NCBI RefSeq assembly: GCF_030463565.1
Contig: NC_134649.1
Coordinates: 40,775,044 to 40,839,043, forward strand
From: Pelecanus crispus
Taxonomy: Eukaryota; Chordata; Aves; Pelecaniformes; Pelecanidae
Reading direction: 5' to 3'
DNA: 64,000 nucleotides
A model generated the notes under the pieces. The model ran no database searches and was not told the DNA's origin. It saw nothing but the letters and a program-made list of their open reading frames with translations. The position numbers and the translations under genes were made by a program. This document shows positions 34,101 to 49,100 of this stretch, in pieces (positions within the stretch are counted from its first letter, which is position 1; every line of letters starts with the position of its first letter).

Positions 34101-37100
34101 CTTTTTCTTTTTCTTGGGTCTAAATCTACTAGAAGTACTTCAATGTCTAACTTACAGACTTCATCTACCCCATTTTGCAGTCCTTGCCAAATCAAGACTT
34201 TATTTCCCTCACTTTCCAGTTCACAGTACTCCACACAGTTGTTCAGGTTTAAACACCACTAGTGCCTTATTTTATACTGACTCTGCACTTACTAAACTCT
34301 CTCCTTCCCTTTTAAATATATCTCCACTGATCATTTCAAAGTATCCACAGTTCTTGTGCCCATGGGAGGGCAGCACACCTGGCTGCCAAAGACACTCGCA
34401 CCAGGTCTGGAATAAGGACCACCAGGTCCCTACCGCAGGAGGGCAGCTGGACTTCCTGCACAAAGTGTTCCTGAGGCATTCAGTTATAGTCTATCACAGT
34501 CCCGAGGGAGCTGTGAGAGATTGCAGTCTGTGAAAAAGCAGCACACAATGCTACGTACGTATAGAATTGTATCTTGCTTCCCAGGCAGGACTAGAGGACA
34601 AGAAAAAAACATGCAGGTGCTTGCCCTTACATCTTTAGTGTGAGCACTGATGTAGTTGGCTGTTTCGGAGTCATCTGCACACTTGGTGAGCCATTTCCGA
34701 ATGGTAGCACAGTCTGTGGGTGCGTGGTACATCTGCCGACACTTAAAGCTTGGGGGGGGACACGGACACAAAAAAAACAAAGACATATCGATTTCCAAGG
34801 AAGTGACTCTAGAATCGAGGTTGATGACCACAATCTGGGAGGCCAAGTGAGGGTAAAGGATGCAAATGCACTTCTGTATTACTAGAGTGCAAAACCCAAG
34901 GCTGAACTCCAATAAACCCCCACCCTCTTGTGCAGAAGCTGGAGTCAGGATCAGAGTGAGCTGAGGCCTTCTCTAACAAATCACATGTCTGAGGGCTGAC
35001 ACATCCCTCCCTAGAGTCTACCTGTGTCTGCTCTAACATGACTGCAGAGGCCTGGGGCATACCAGTGGCTTTACAAGTAGCCTGACTCCAGTGGCAGGTA
35101 TCAGTCACCTGCATTAGCATGACCTTACCAGCCCCAGCTGAGTAAGGGCCATTCACATGGATATACCAGTAAGCTGGGTCTCTAAACCAGCTGTATTGTG
35201 CTCCACAGGCATTCTCAACAGCAGTGATTCTGGAGACCCAGGAGCAGAAGAGACTTCAGCAGCCCTGCAAGCTATCTTTTTTCTCTGGTCCCATATACAC
35301 TTTAAGTCAAAGAAGGAACATCAGCGTTCCTGTTCAGCAGAAATGTATTCTCGTGTGAGCCTCAAAACACACCAAACACTCTGGGAGTCAAATACTTGTA
35401 ATAAAGTTAAAAACTCAATACCAGCAGCTAGCAGTGAGGCCTCCACATCCACTACCAGAATCTCTACCAGTCACTATGTCTGTACCAAAATTTGTAACCT
35501 AGCCAAAATATGAGAATGGTAGATTTGTAACCCCTTCATTACTTAAGCTCTGCATTCCCTGGTTGTCAGAACACCCAGCTCCCAAGGAGTTTAGGGAGCG
35601 AGGGGACGGCTGACCACCTGCAGAACTCAGACCCCAAGTGTCCAATTACTCAAGCTAACTTAAGTTACAAACAACTCTAGCAAAGCATTTGAGATGCTTC
35701 TACACACTGAACCTGTTGGCAAGCAAATGGAGTAGCTCTGAGGACAGCATACACTTTCCCCGTGATCTTTAACCTTCTCTGTTTCTTACCAGAAGACCTC
35801 ACTGCAACGATTGCACTGCACTCGCCGGGCTTTTGGCTCTTGTACCTGTATGACCATAGGGCAATCTGCACCAGGACACAGCTGCAGCTGATAATGGCTC
35901 TGTGAACATACCAAGGTGATAAGATCAGCAGTGGGCACAGAAGAGCGTTATCTATTCAAGTTTAACCACTCCTATCCTCAAAAACACACAAGTCAGTTAT
36001 TTCTTGTTGAAAAAGAGTGAAAACTGTCACCAGGTCTTGGATAACAGAGCAGACAAACCTCTTCCACATTAGGAAAGGGAGTATTAGTTACAGCTTCTCC
36101 AGAACAGGGAATTCAAATGGAGGGTTACAGACCAAGTAAGCACACCAACACTACCATAAGACCCCACCAAGACACTGAACAAAGTTTTACTCCATTTGAG
36201 CTCTTTCTCCATCCTCTCCTTATGCCCCAGAATGTATTCAGCTGCTGTCCTGTGGTGGCTGTTCTGTCCCAAAGGGTCCCTTATTGAAGTGACAGCACTC
36301 TTTCATACTGCTTCGCTGCTTCTTGAGCGTTCCCAGTCTGTTCTCAGTTACCAGAATACTACTTGCACATTTAACCTTAAGAATCACTGCTTTAATTTTG
36401 AAAAACCTCACACAAAATGTTATTGAGCAAGCCAATTCAGATGGGCTACACTAAGATGAGGGACTTATTTTTCAGAACCTAAAATATCTATGCAAGACCA
36501 AGAAGGACTAAAACTCAGACTGAAGTTTGAAGTTCTCAGCTGCAACTTTCTGAGAATTCTGCTTCAGGAAAAGAGCCAAGCACCAGCCAAGGAGTTACTG
36601 GGTGACCTTACAGCAGAATTTACTTTGGCAACCTGCTAGAGCACTTTGTCAGTGAGGCTGTCCTACAGGAACAGCCACATCATGTTTATCAGGGACAGTT
36701 TTGCTGCAGTTGCTGCATTCCTAATCAAAGATGCAAGACGCTTAAAACACAATTTCTGCAAGTCATTGCTGAATTGACCCAGGGTATTTTAAAACTGAAA
36801 GAGGCAATACCTCCACATAGTCCCTGAAGAGGTAGCGCCTGTATTTGTCTTTCAGCTCCTCACTAGGCAGCAGCGGAAACACAAAGTCTTCTGGTGTCCG
36901 AAGTAGGCAGTCCTGAGCCATGCAGGAGACCCCTGAGAAGCAAAAGCAAAATTTTAGCACGATGCAACTTATACTAAGGAGCGAATACACAGAGAGCATT
37001 CAACACAGTTTCCTAGGTGCCATCTGTTGTTGTGGCAAGAGGGACACAACTGTGAAACAAATCTATCAGGGCTGCTGAAAAGCTGAAGCCCAACTGTCTT

Positions 37101-40100
37101 CACCGAAAGATGACAGGGCACATGTGCATCCAGGACCAGTAAGTGCTTCAACCAGTATTCACAAGGTCAGATACTTAAAGTAGAAAATTGCATGTTACTG
37201 CCATGCCAGCATGAAGGACAGGCTAGGAAAAGCCCAAAGCAACTCTGGCAACTACTGGCTTCCACCCAACACAAGGGGAACAGATGTTTCCATCCACAAG
37301 CACTCCAGGGGCAGTGCAACAATACATCATGAAAGATGCAAACTCGAAATGCAGCGGATTTGCAGCTTCTAACTTGTTACAGTCATGCTCTTGAGATCAC
37401 AAGGAGAGAAAAGCAGCAAATGGATCTACAAACTTGCACGTTTTGTTAGGCAGGAGTAGTGCTCTCCTGGTGGTATGCCATGGTATGCCAACACTAACCA
37501 GGGATTCAGGTAAGACCACTAGTTCAAGTTAAGTTTGTCACAAATAGTCATCCCGTGTTCAATTTTCTCATTATTGAGATGTTTTAGACCAATTCAGCCA
37601 GTCATCATCAGAACGGCCAACATGGCAAATACAGACCCAGCACCATATCCAACTTGAACTCACCGACTCCAACACCATCCTTGACGAGCACTGTACAATG
37701 CTGCTCCCAACAGCTGCGACAGAACTGGTGCTGACAAGCCAGAGAGAGCAAGTTCTCCTTCCGGACAAACTGCATGCAAACTGCGCAGTGATGGGAGGAA
37801 TGTACCATTGCCTGGGAGAGAGACAAATCAGCATTACAGTGAAAGCATCCCAGGTCTCCCAGAGTATTCTCACCTCATCCACAGGCACCTGCACCACCTT
37901 CATTGTGACAATGGTCTCAGGTGAGCTCCAGGTCAGAACAGGTTCATAAGCAGCTGGTGTGTTGGGGTGCTGCATTGCCCTGACAGTCAGTCCTTCTCAC
38001 GAACCTCTTTAATCTCACAGAGTAGAACAGATTGACAGTCACTGAACAGCTCCTGCCTCTAATCTAGTGCTACCTAGAACTCACCTTTACGTTTCTGGTT
38101 CTTACTCTCACCTTGTTTGAAAAATGAGGAAATACATCATTGTGTTAGTCATTCCCTGAATTTACTGATATTCCTTGTTAGCTAGGTCAGACTCTATCAC
38201 TGTTCCACAGGCCCTGGAGAGCAGCTATAGCTGGAAGCGGGCTTAGCAGTGCTTTTTTTACTGGAAATGATTTTGGGTAAGAGGAGAGGCAACTGAAGGT
38301 GCAGCGTGTAGAGTGTTTATACAGAGAGGAAACAGAGTTCACAGACCATCATCTCACATCTCTTATCTTCTGCCTATGCTGCATTTGGCAAAGCAGGCAT
38401 CATCCCTTCAGCTGAAAAGGACTGGATGGTTTGTTTCAAGTCAGGCATAATTCTGCTATTGCTTCACCAAACCACTGGGAAGCAGTCTGGATCCCCGCTT
38501 GGATAGCACAGAACTACTTCCTGATGACAACAGTTCTAGCCTGCAACACATCTCGGCTCACCCTTGGGACCTGAAGAACTAGGTCTAGCACAGCATCATC
38601 AAAAGCAAGGCTCTACAAAGCTGTTAGCAGGAATTTATGTTCCTACTTCTCCTTTCACAGAGAAGTCATACAATCACTTTTCATCTACTTAAACCTTTGC
38701 TACTCTTTGAGAAGCTTGTGCGAGACAGCCATCAGCTTCCATGCCTAGCTCTGCATGCCAGAGACGCAGAGAAGCAGCAGCATGATACATAGCCACATTA
38801 CAAGCAGAGCTTGTTTTATAGCATGACCACAGGAAAAAGGAAATAATGTGACTTGGTTCTAAGCGGCCTCACTTATCGACCAGAACAAGATTCACTGAGT
38901 CTGCAACTGCATTGATTGCCTACATCAACTGCTCAACTTGAACAGCAAGCGCACTACCTCAAACCTTCGCAAGCTGTCCCTCTGAGCTCACCACTGTAGC
39001 TTCTCCCTATAGGGTCAGCTGCTCTACAGACACTCAGTGTGAGCATCTGTCCCCAAAATATCATCATTCTGCATCAGGAGCCAAAGCACAGAGCAACTTG
39101 CCCTAGCACATACAAAGAGACTGTAATGAATTGCCTACCAAACCAAGTTTGTCAAGACTTAAACTAACCTTTTAATTGTAATATCTTTCTTCCCAAAATG
39201 AAATCACCACTGCAGTGGAGGGTACTTAAATGACAGCTGCCACAAGATTCAGACAAATATCAAAATACAAATAATTTGCAGATATGTCAAATAACAAAGA
39301 TTTTCTTCTGGACTCTAGGCAGATAATTTATTTTGAGTCCATGAAGCTTACTCTTGTCAGCTGTTTTAACATTTTCACTCTCTGCTAGTTACCAGTCAGC
39401 TCAGATGCCAAATCAGGCTTTTAAAATCTCCCCTCCCCCCAACCCAAAGAGTGTTTCTCAGATGTAATATGTTATCATTCAAAATCTGACACATGGCAAT
39501 GTGTTCCTGGGGTAACTGTGGACTGTACCAAGACACGTGCTGTGAATGAAACCTGTAAACATGCAACAGGAAGTTTCTATTTAAAGGTGGGGAAAAAAAA
39601 AAAAAAAGAAGTATCTAAAGACCTGTGTAGCCCTGGCTGCAAAACACAAGCTGTTGGTTCAAATATCACTACTGACTGGCTCAGCAGCAACACCACTGGG
39701 AGATTTGGCTTGAGCATCCCTGAGCAGAGCAGTGCAGCAAACAGTCATCTCGGGGTGGGGGTGTGGGGGAATCTCTGTTCCAGCCACAGACAAGCTCTGT
39801 TCACTCTGTGCAGCCAGAGCTTCCCTTGAGTGTCTTTTACAGAGACAGCAGAATTGGGAAGAGGTAGGCAAGCCCATGCACTCTGTTCCTTCCATTGTGT
39901 ACCATCACTCATGCAAAAAAAAATGAGCTTAATTTTCTTGAGGCAAGTAATTCTTGAACACTACCTGCAAGACAATAACAAAGCTGCTATTTAAATGTTA
40001 GACACCTCTTGAATGCATTGTCATTTAAAAAGTAAACCCAGCACTGAGTTAGGATGTTAGACCTGAGTTTGCAAAGGGTTAATATGGAACAGACTATGCC

Positions 40101-43100
40101 ATTAGTAATGCAATCCTCCGAAGAGGTGGGTCAGAGGTGTCTGCCAAGGGAACAGATGAAAATAGTTATCATACTTACATGTTTGGATGAGGTGGGCTGA
40201 ACTCGTGCTTCTACTAGCAACTGGGCAGCATTAGATTTGTGCCTGAAAAGGCAATTGAAGAATGATCAAATCAATTTCTGAAGACATTTTGCTTTGTTAA
40301 ATTGATCCTTCTCGTCTGAATAAATAATAGGCTCTGTGCAAATGGTAGGGCAGGTTTCAACAAGGAAAGTGGAAATGCGTCCTCTGTGAGGCTCCTTCAC
40401 ATAGTGAGCTGAACTCTCATCAACAAGACTTTATGAGAGTTTCTTCAAAATCAGACACAGCAACAATACTTCTCCCAGTAATAGATTAACATTTCCCTCA
40501 TATGCCTTAATGAATATTTTTCTACAATTCTCTCCCTCCCCCTGAAAAATTACTTTTGAAGCTAAGATTTTATGTCCACACTCCTAGAGCAGTCCTAAGC
40601 CACTGCCCATAATAACACACTCCAGTGAGGCTCCTGTCTGTCTCCTATTCCTTTGTAAAATCAAGCTATCCTGGTTAGGTCTCACTTTGACTCCAGTCTA
40701 TTTAGTTAAGTATTTACTCTGTGATGGATTACCACCCCTTAGGCATAGAAGCTGTCTGTCAGCAGCCTTAGAATTAAACATGTTTTGCTGTTTGTGATTT
40801 CCATTGCAGAGGAATGTTTATATCTCAATGAATTCAGAAACAGCAGCATCTCTGTTGTGACTGTGCTGTAAATCCTCCCTCCCCACTAGCACATTGTAGT
40901 TGTACTAGGAAGCTTTCATTTGATAATGTCACTTTGTACCAAGACAGAAGTTTGAGGACCAGATCAACTTGCAAAGTCATAGCTTCAGAAGTAAACCCTT
41001 CCCCAAACTTCCTCTTGTTTAAATCTCGTTAGTTAACCTGCAGAATCGCCCTGAGCTGCTACGTAGGAATCTCACCCTCCACGTTCCCCAGAGAGATGCT
41101 TTCACAGGATGCATGGTAACCAATAAGCCAGTTACCAAAGATGCTGCAACAATATCCATACATGAGATGCATTTCCCATATGTTCTCTGGATGAAGTTGC
41201 TGGCTACAGGGCCAAAAATGGCATGGCAGAATGAGTCAGACTGATGTGCTCTCTATTTTCAGACAATGTTCAGTTCTGAGCCAGTATTTTCTGGAGGGGC
41301 TGCCAGACAGCAGTGCCTCCTGACACACTTCCCGTATATGTTTGGGCAGAGTCCGAACCCTCCTTTTGAAATCAGCTGGAGGACTTCGTTACAGTGACAT
41401 TGACCAAGCAACAACGGGGCTGCACTTCTCAGTTCTCTCACACCATCTTCTCCTGCTCTCCAAATGCTAGTCAGCTTGGAGAAAAACATCACTGATATTC
41501 AGAAGGAGCAAAAACTTCAATGTGAATGTACTACTAAAGAATACATCAGTATAGGTTCAGTGCTCCTTTATGATTTACGGCTCCTATGTTAAAAACAGAA
41601 CATATGTTATCTTTATGCTTGTTATAATAAATAAATAATAATATAATAAATAAATATAGATGCAGCACTCTCAATCTGTTATCTCAAAGTTTAAGCTAAA
41701 TGTATCTACAGGGTCCCAGCACGACAATAATTCCTCAGACTGCAAGACATTTGCTGCCACTACCCTCTCCCTGTTTACAAATTCCTTACAGGCAATGCAG
41801 CCTCAACAAAACAGTGTTTCTCCTCTGCTCCCTGGAATGGACTGTGTGGCCTGCTTTTGGATTCAAAGGCGCTTGTCAAAAAAACACCTATGGACCACTC
41901 TGAGCATTCTTGCAAAGCAAGGGGGAAATGCACTGAGCACAGAAGAGATAAGACTATTTACACTTACCTTTCCAAAATCTCTGAGATTTGCCAGTGGAAA
42001 CTAACTAATACTAGCTTTGCAACAGCATGTGATACCTAGGTGGAAAATAAAAAAAGTCAAGTTAGGCATATTTTGAGGCCACACCTCTGCTTAGGACTAT
42101 GATCTTCTTATAAGACTAATAAATTGTACAAACTCAGTACAATCGCTCAGTGATACTCAATTGCCGTTAAACTACTAGACATAATTTTCACAGCCAATAC
42201 ATCTGCAATATATAGGTTGGAATGAAGCATACCCAAACTCACATTCTTAGTCACAACAGCACAGAGAGAAAGAAATCAAGAATTCACTAGCTTAGCTTAA
42301 CTGCTTATGGAAGCCCCACATCCAGTCCTGACTCTGGTCACCACTCGAGAGGCCCGGACCAGACTGGGATCAGGGTCCTCGCCAAGTGTGCAAAGTAGGA
42401 ACCGCAGGGTAGACAGATCCCACTTACTGAGCTGGAGAAGCAGTACAAGCTGCAAATGCAGACGTACTCTGACAGCAAAGGGTAGGGAGGAAAACCAAAA
42501 CATTTTCCCAAGCCTTCACTGTAGAGAAGAAAGTTATACACTGGACTGGAATAGGAAGATGGAAAGCTACTGTGACAGGGACTATTTTCATGCAGAGTTG
42601 CTTGCATTACGTGGACTCCTGGCAAGCACTAGCACAGTCCGTGCTAGCCTGAGTACCTTCTAGAATACTGCAACATGACATTTAAAGTCATGTTGCAAGG
42701 GTACAAGCAAACAAGATCTCCTTTGCTTCTATGTATTAGTTTATTTCTGATGAAACCAGCCTGGTCTGCTAGCACCAAAAGGCTTGTACCCACCAAGACC
42801 ACAGGCTTCTGCTGAGCTGCTGGACCTTCAGCCTGCTTTTCAACCCCTTCATGCCTTTATCAGGCCCACAGAGTTCAAACAAAGCAGGTCTGCAAACAAG
42901 ACACCTCTTCCAGGGGAATTCAGAAGACTCATGACCCCTGCCTCCTCGCTCCTCTCTGTGCTGAGAAGTACCTGGGCAAGCCCAATGCATTCAAACGCCC
43001 TCTGACATTAAAGGGCTCTATCTCCCTGACTCCGAGACAAGCTATCACCATAGTACCTGCCTCTCTCTACTGTACGTAAACACAGCCCCTTCCATCCCAG

Positions 43101-46100
43101 TTGCAGGAAGAGCTCCTTTTTTTTCTCTACAGAAGCTGTTAGTCCCAATCATCAGCTGAAAAGCTATAAGCCTTCTTGAATCCTGCTACAGGTGAATCAC
43201 AGGATCTGATGTACTGATAATACAGATACCCAACAAAACCCTGGAAGAAAAAACAAGCAACAGTCGCTCCTTCTACAAAACAGCCAGGTTCTGCACACCT
43301 AGGGGCAGCATATTCATTACTCTTCTAGATCTACCTCATCGAAGAGGTGCAGTTTCACAACACAACTTACCTATTCCTGCCACATGATCCTGACCCAGCC
43401 CTGCACTGGCATTTGCCAGCGCTGGACGGTTGAGTCAGCAAGCTAAATCAGTGTAGCACCAACACACGATGCAGCCGGGGTATTTAAACAGCTCTCACCC
43501 ACCTCTACTTTCTGATTTGCCCACTTTGCTGGCCACTAAGAAATCCCAGTAATAAAAGAGTAATTTTCAATGTTCAAATAATCCTTTTTCTAGAAGAACT
43601 GAAGCATTAGCTCACTCTGCACGATATCTGGTATGTCACCCTCCTCGACTTTACCAGTGATGTGATCCTCAGAAAACAAAGGCTGCCCAGGCGGCACTGC
43701 CCTCCCTTCCCAGCGCAGAAGCCTGTGATTAGATGGAGCGTGGCACACAGGGCTGCTGCTGACAACGTATACAGTCTGCTCCAGTTTGTACGCATGAAGT
43801 GCCACTGCCAGCCTTGGATGGGTTGTTAAGCCCCCAGCCTGGCAGACCCAGACAGACACCTTTGACTTGCTTGTACAAGGAAGACATCTGCATTTCGCGT
43901 TTGTAAAACAAACAAGCATCAGGAATGTGGTCTCTAAAAGACTGGCTTCCTGCAAATGCAAACCACATGCTAATGAATCATTTTCTAATAGCAATGAAAT
44001 TATTTCTCAGTAGCAGTAAGGAGGAACTACCATCCTGACAAAAAACCCAAACCACCACACTTAAATGGGAAGTTCATCTGTAACATATGAAAATGAGTAT
44101 TTTTCAGTTGGATTTTCAGAGCCTGAGGTGTAGCATCCGTTGCAGCATCATGACTCCATGAAGTTATCTGTTCCCAGAGAAGGAACCAAGTATGTTCAAG
44201 AATGAAGATGTACAGAAAGAGAAATACAAATACAAGCATACACATTTCTGAAATCTAACAAACTAGCCTAACAGAATCAAATGCTTTTGAGTAAAATTAT
44301 TTGTCAGGCAAAACGTGGAATTAATGCTCCACAAAGATGCCAGATTAACAGATCTAGAAGAATAATAAAGCTTCTGTGACCATTCCTATTTTGCTCCAAC
44401 TGCAAGCACTGATGCGATCAGCTGTAGTGCTAATTTTATCACTTTCATCATAAAAGCACACAAGAATAAAACACTTTCAATTCATCAAGCCAGGTTCATG
44501 ACATGAGTCCACTTTCACAAAGCCCTGAAGCAGAAAAGTTTTTGATATTACCCAATTGGAGTGCATTCGATCTTGCAAAAAAGAAGTCCCAGAGTCAGCC
44601 AGTTGCAGCAAGGTACTCACAGTCTGCTTGGCATGGAAGTACTAGTTCTTACACATTAAAGATAGATAACATTCAAACTCTAAGAAAGAGGGATGGGAGA
44701 GGAGCAGATAACTGATGAGGCTGGGGCCATTCCTGCTGAGCGGAGTCTCACCACATTACAATCTACGTCCTGCTCACCAACAGCAAGGCTGGTAATTCAG
44801 AAGGCAAACACAAATACCATTCGGGGTCAACGCTACTGGAGAGATCCAAGAAAACAAGCATGAGAAGAAAAACAAGTGTTTAACAAAAGCCTGCTTCTAT
44901 TGATTAGCAGCACTCCACAGCCTCTTCAATGATTGTGCATTCACAATGAGTGAATGATTGTGCCAAGTCAGCCAGTTCTTCCACAATAACACCCCAGAAT
45001 AATTGAAGTATTTCTCTGTAAGCAGGAGCCAAAACATGCTAAGCACAGAAAAATACCACTGCAATCAGAAGTGTGGTCCATATGTACATAATTCATTACC
45101 TTACAGTACTGGAGAAGCAATGTACAGAAGCCGATACTCCTGGCTGAACTGTTTGAAGACATCGATGCCCGCTCTGTACGCACCCACTGCAGCCTCGCAG
45201 CTTAGGAAATAAGCCTTGGTTGCTGTTCAGGCACACTGTCTAATACAGCATTTCCTGGACAGTCAGAAGTTTCACACAATGAAAGATCTCAAACTTAGAA
45301 AAACATTTCAGAAAGAGCGATGATTCAGTCCCCTATCAGTCACCGGGTGCCATAAGGATTGCAGGTTATCCAGGAACAATAACGCTTTGTCTCAGACATA
45401 AAACAAATGAAAAAAGATGTCTTTGATAAATTGCCAGCTTTGTTTACACTTTCCTATTCTCATTTCAGAATACTAAAACCCCAAAAAGACAGTGAGATAG
45501 CCCACTCAGTGTCTTGCTGGCAGCAGGTCATTTCAGTAAAATACTTATACAGAACACAGTGCAGAAGGGAATGCATATTCCAGATCCTGCACTTCTATTT
45601 TAGTTTTTGTCTGCAACTGATAAATTGTGCCAATGTTTCTACATAACTTGACTTCTCCAGAACTCTTCTAGCTGTGATTAAATTTATTAAAGTTTAGAAG
45701 ATGAAAGCTGAAAGCAGTAGTCATGCTAAAAAATGTCTGTCCCTCATTCTCATTTCTGTATTTTCTCACCATCAGCTTAAACTTTGAGATCAAAGATCAG
45801 CTCAGTCCAAATCTGAACCTTGAAAATTTCCAACTGAAGACCACGCTTCTTTCTTCACGATGGGGCAGCAAAGATGAAGAGACAGGATCTCATCCAATCT
45901 GCAATTTCCAGCTTCACCTTGAAACAGGAATTTGGTCACCTCAGAAGCCTCTTCCAAACCTCCATCAGCTTAACTCGGACTTCCCAGCGATAGAAAGCTG
46001 CTGATTGCCAGAAATGGGCAGCAAATGCTAATGTTTATCACTGCACTGGAGAAGAGGCGCCGTGTCTATGCACACAGGAAAGGTGCCAAGAGGAAGCTGC

Positions 46101-49100
46101 TCTGCGTAAGGGAAAGACTCTACAGGAGCTGTAAAAAAAGTCTGAAAAATTTACATAGTGCTGGACAAAATTAGATTCTGAAAGTAGAACAAAGAAGTAA
46201 CGCCACTTCATTAAACACACATCTATTAATTTTCTGGAAGAGAGCGCAGTATTTTTTTAATTATTATTATTTCCATCTCCATTTATCTCCTTGGTTCTTT
46301 ACTCTCCAAGATAAGCAAAATTCTCAGACTTATGAAGTGCAAGAGAGAGTCTGGCACTCTACAGGACAAGACAATATCAAAAGAATTTGCAAAGAAGCTC
46401 TGCAGGTACCTTGCTGGGTTTGGAGAGCTCTAAGAAAACTATGCCTCAACTTGCTTCCCTAGATAAGCTACGTTGTTTGAAGAGCTGAAGTTTCATCTCC
46501 CTACAGCAGAAAATCTTTTCAACCATGCCACTTTGACAGTTGCTAATTCAGACAGAAATGCTTCCTAAAAGCTAAAAAACCACCGTCTTTTGTAGAGCTT
46601 ATATTCTACAGATACTGCTCATGCATATTTATATCACATGCATATCTCATGAGTTCATTTCACTTTTCTCCAAGGGATGGCCTATTTTTTGGAGGTGTGT
46701 TTCAATCCTCACTTTTGCAGTGATATGGTATCAGGAATTTAAAACAAGAATCATCACATGATTACCAAAGAGATTCAATTCAGAATGAGTTGGAGATATT
46801 ATGATCTGATTGGAGCTGACACCCCATGGCTTTGCACCAAGCTGACAATTCATGTTAGATCAGGGTTGCACTGAAATGTCTGGCCAAGATGAACATAAAC
46901 CTGGCATAAAGAAATGCAGCTTCCATTTCTTGTGTTTCCCTTAATCAAAGGTTTTTACACAAACAGATTTAAGCAAATAAGATTAATCTCGAAAAGCATT
47001 TCTTTTAATCCATAAATAGTTTTTGTTAGTTCTACAAAGAAAGGATGAACTTGGGAAGATATTAGTTTGCGTGTTGCATCAAAACTTCTAAAAACACGTT
47101 CTTAAATTTTTTACAACAGTAAAAATACACAGAGCAAGAGCCTCTGAAATTGTTGCTGTCGGTGAGCAATGACGGGCAAAATAGAGACTGAATTGAGCTT
47201 GCAGTAGAGAACAGTAACACCTTAGAAAGAAACCATACTTTGTATTGAATAATTTTGCTGAAGAAAAAGATGCCTTCAGAGATGCTTAATGATACTGAGG
47301 TGAAGAAAGTGACCCACAAATGGAAAAAATACTATTTTACACTCACTTCTCTTGTGAAAGTAGATCTGACTCCCCCCATGCCCCATTGGAAAAACTATCC
47401 AAATGCCCTATTTTTACTGGAGGATTTCTCAGAAAACTGCAGAAATATTAGGAATTAAAGAAGAAATAAAAGGGCAACCAAAAAGCTTTTTTTTGGACCG
47501 CATTTTCTTCTTTGCTTTGATCTACCCCTCTTTTAAGCAGATTTCCAATATGCAATCCTGGTAGAAAACTCATGAGGTTGCAGGGGCTTGAGCTGTGATT
47601 AACATCACCTGCCATAAACACCCCAAAGCATTCAAAGTCTTGTGGCAAAGTCCTCCATATCTGTTACAGGTTTCTAAGCATTAGAAGGCTGTTTTCAAAA
47701 CTGAACTCAAATTAATTTCCCCTATCAGGAAAAAAAAAGACAAAGTTATGACAAAATCAGATAACCTGCTTTTTTCCCTGGGTTTAGTCAAGCTTAAAAA
47801 AACATGAGAAAAAGCCCTCCATCTTTAGGTTTCACTCACAGTATTGCTTACAATTTGTCTGACATTTCAGCTCCTCCCATGATTACAGAGTGCAGGCTGC
47901 ACCAGGGAAAGAAATGCAATTTAATCTGTAGCTGCAGTCTCGATAACGTGGAAAGGTCTTGAAAAACAGCACTACACGAGCTCTGCTTCATCACAGGGTT
48001 TTAATCTGTAACCCATCACTCACCCTCTGGCATGCAGAGACCTGGCGTCAGTCCGCAAGATTAGAGGAATATTTAGGAGGCAGAGTGCAGTTTGGGAAAG
48101 ACAAACGCTGCCAGTGTTACACACACGGTTCATGAAGCCGTCGGTGCGCAACCTAGTTGGCCACATACTGAAGAAGGGGGATCTCAGGTTAAATTCTAAC
48201 TCCTTCTCTGCACTTACACATTGCTTTAATCCATCTGCTCTCCTACACAGGACAGCAACAATTTCAGCTGCAGCTGCCAACAAACAGGATCAGTAGGACT
48301 CAGCTAGGAAATCTCAACATACGTATTTCTCAAGCTGTTAGGCTATTCTTCCTGAGGAGATTCAGAAATAAATTAAAAGAGGAGACTTAAGCAAGATGGT
48401 ATGCCAGAAGGCATATTACAAAATAGCTATGAGATTTCTTCTTTGAAAGATGTAGAGCGAAAGAAATGCAGCAAGAAAGCTGTAAGACAGCACGTGTATA
48501 GAAGATTGACATGAGACTCCCCAGCTGTACTCACTGGAGTTATTATTTCCAATGTAACATAGTGTCTGAGAGCATCAGTGCCCAATGCATGCTGCACTGC
48601 ATTGCTCGCACAGTGCCAAAACCCCCAGCAGACCCCACTGCTGCACTCGGCTCAGTCCCTGCCCAGGTGCTTTCCTAGCAAAACACAGAAGAAGCGGACA
48701 ATTCTTTCTGGTTGATGCACAGGAGGATGCAGAGGATGTACAGGGAGGAAGCAAAGGGCAGGTAATAACCTGAATTCACACAATCGTGACCGGTGGCTCA
48801 GGACACAGGGCAGCCAGCTTGAACTGGAAAGCACTGGTGTGTGCCCACAGCCACAGCAGCATGCATATGCAGAGCACAGGGCTTGGGGAACTTCGCAGTG
48901 CCTAATCTGTTCAGTCCCAAATAACACAGTCCTTTACTTGACAATCCCAGCTTCTAAATGCATTTTTCTTTTGTTATAAAAAGATGAAGAGGAGGAACAC
49001 CTGCTTTGTAAAACAGTGTTTTATAGTACACAACATAGCTCATTTCTGCAGTGCCATCCTTAATGGGCACGGCACACATATTTGGCAATACACTTCAGCT

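Noticed and set aside
43590-43994. 134-codon minus-strand open frame in the ARIH2 intron
   Set aside because: No recognisable domain, no exon-like flanks in the ARIH2 frame, and no similarity I can name.
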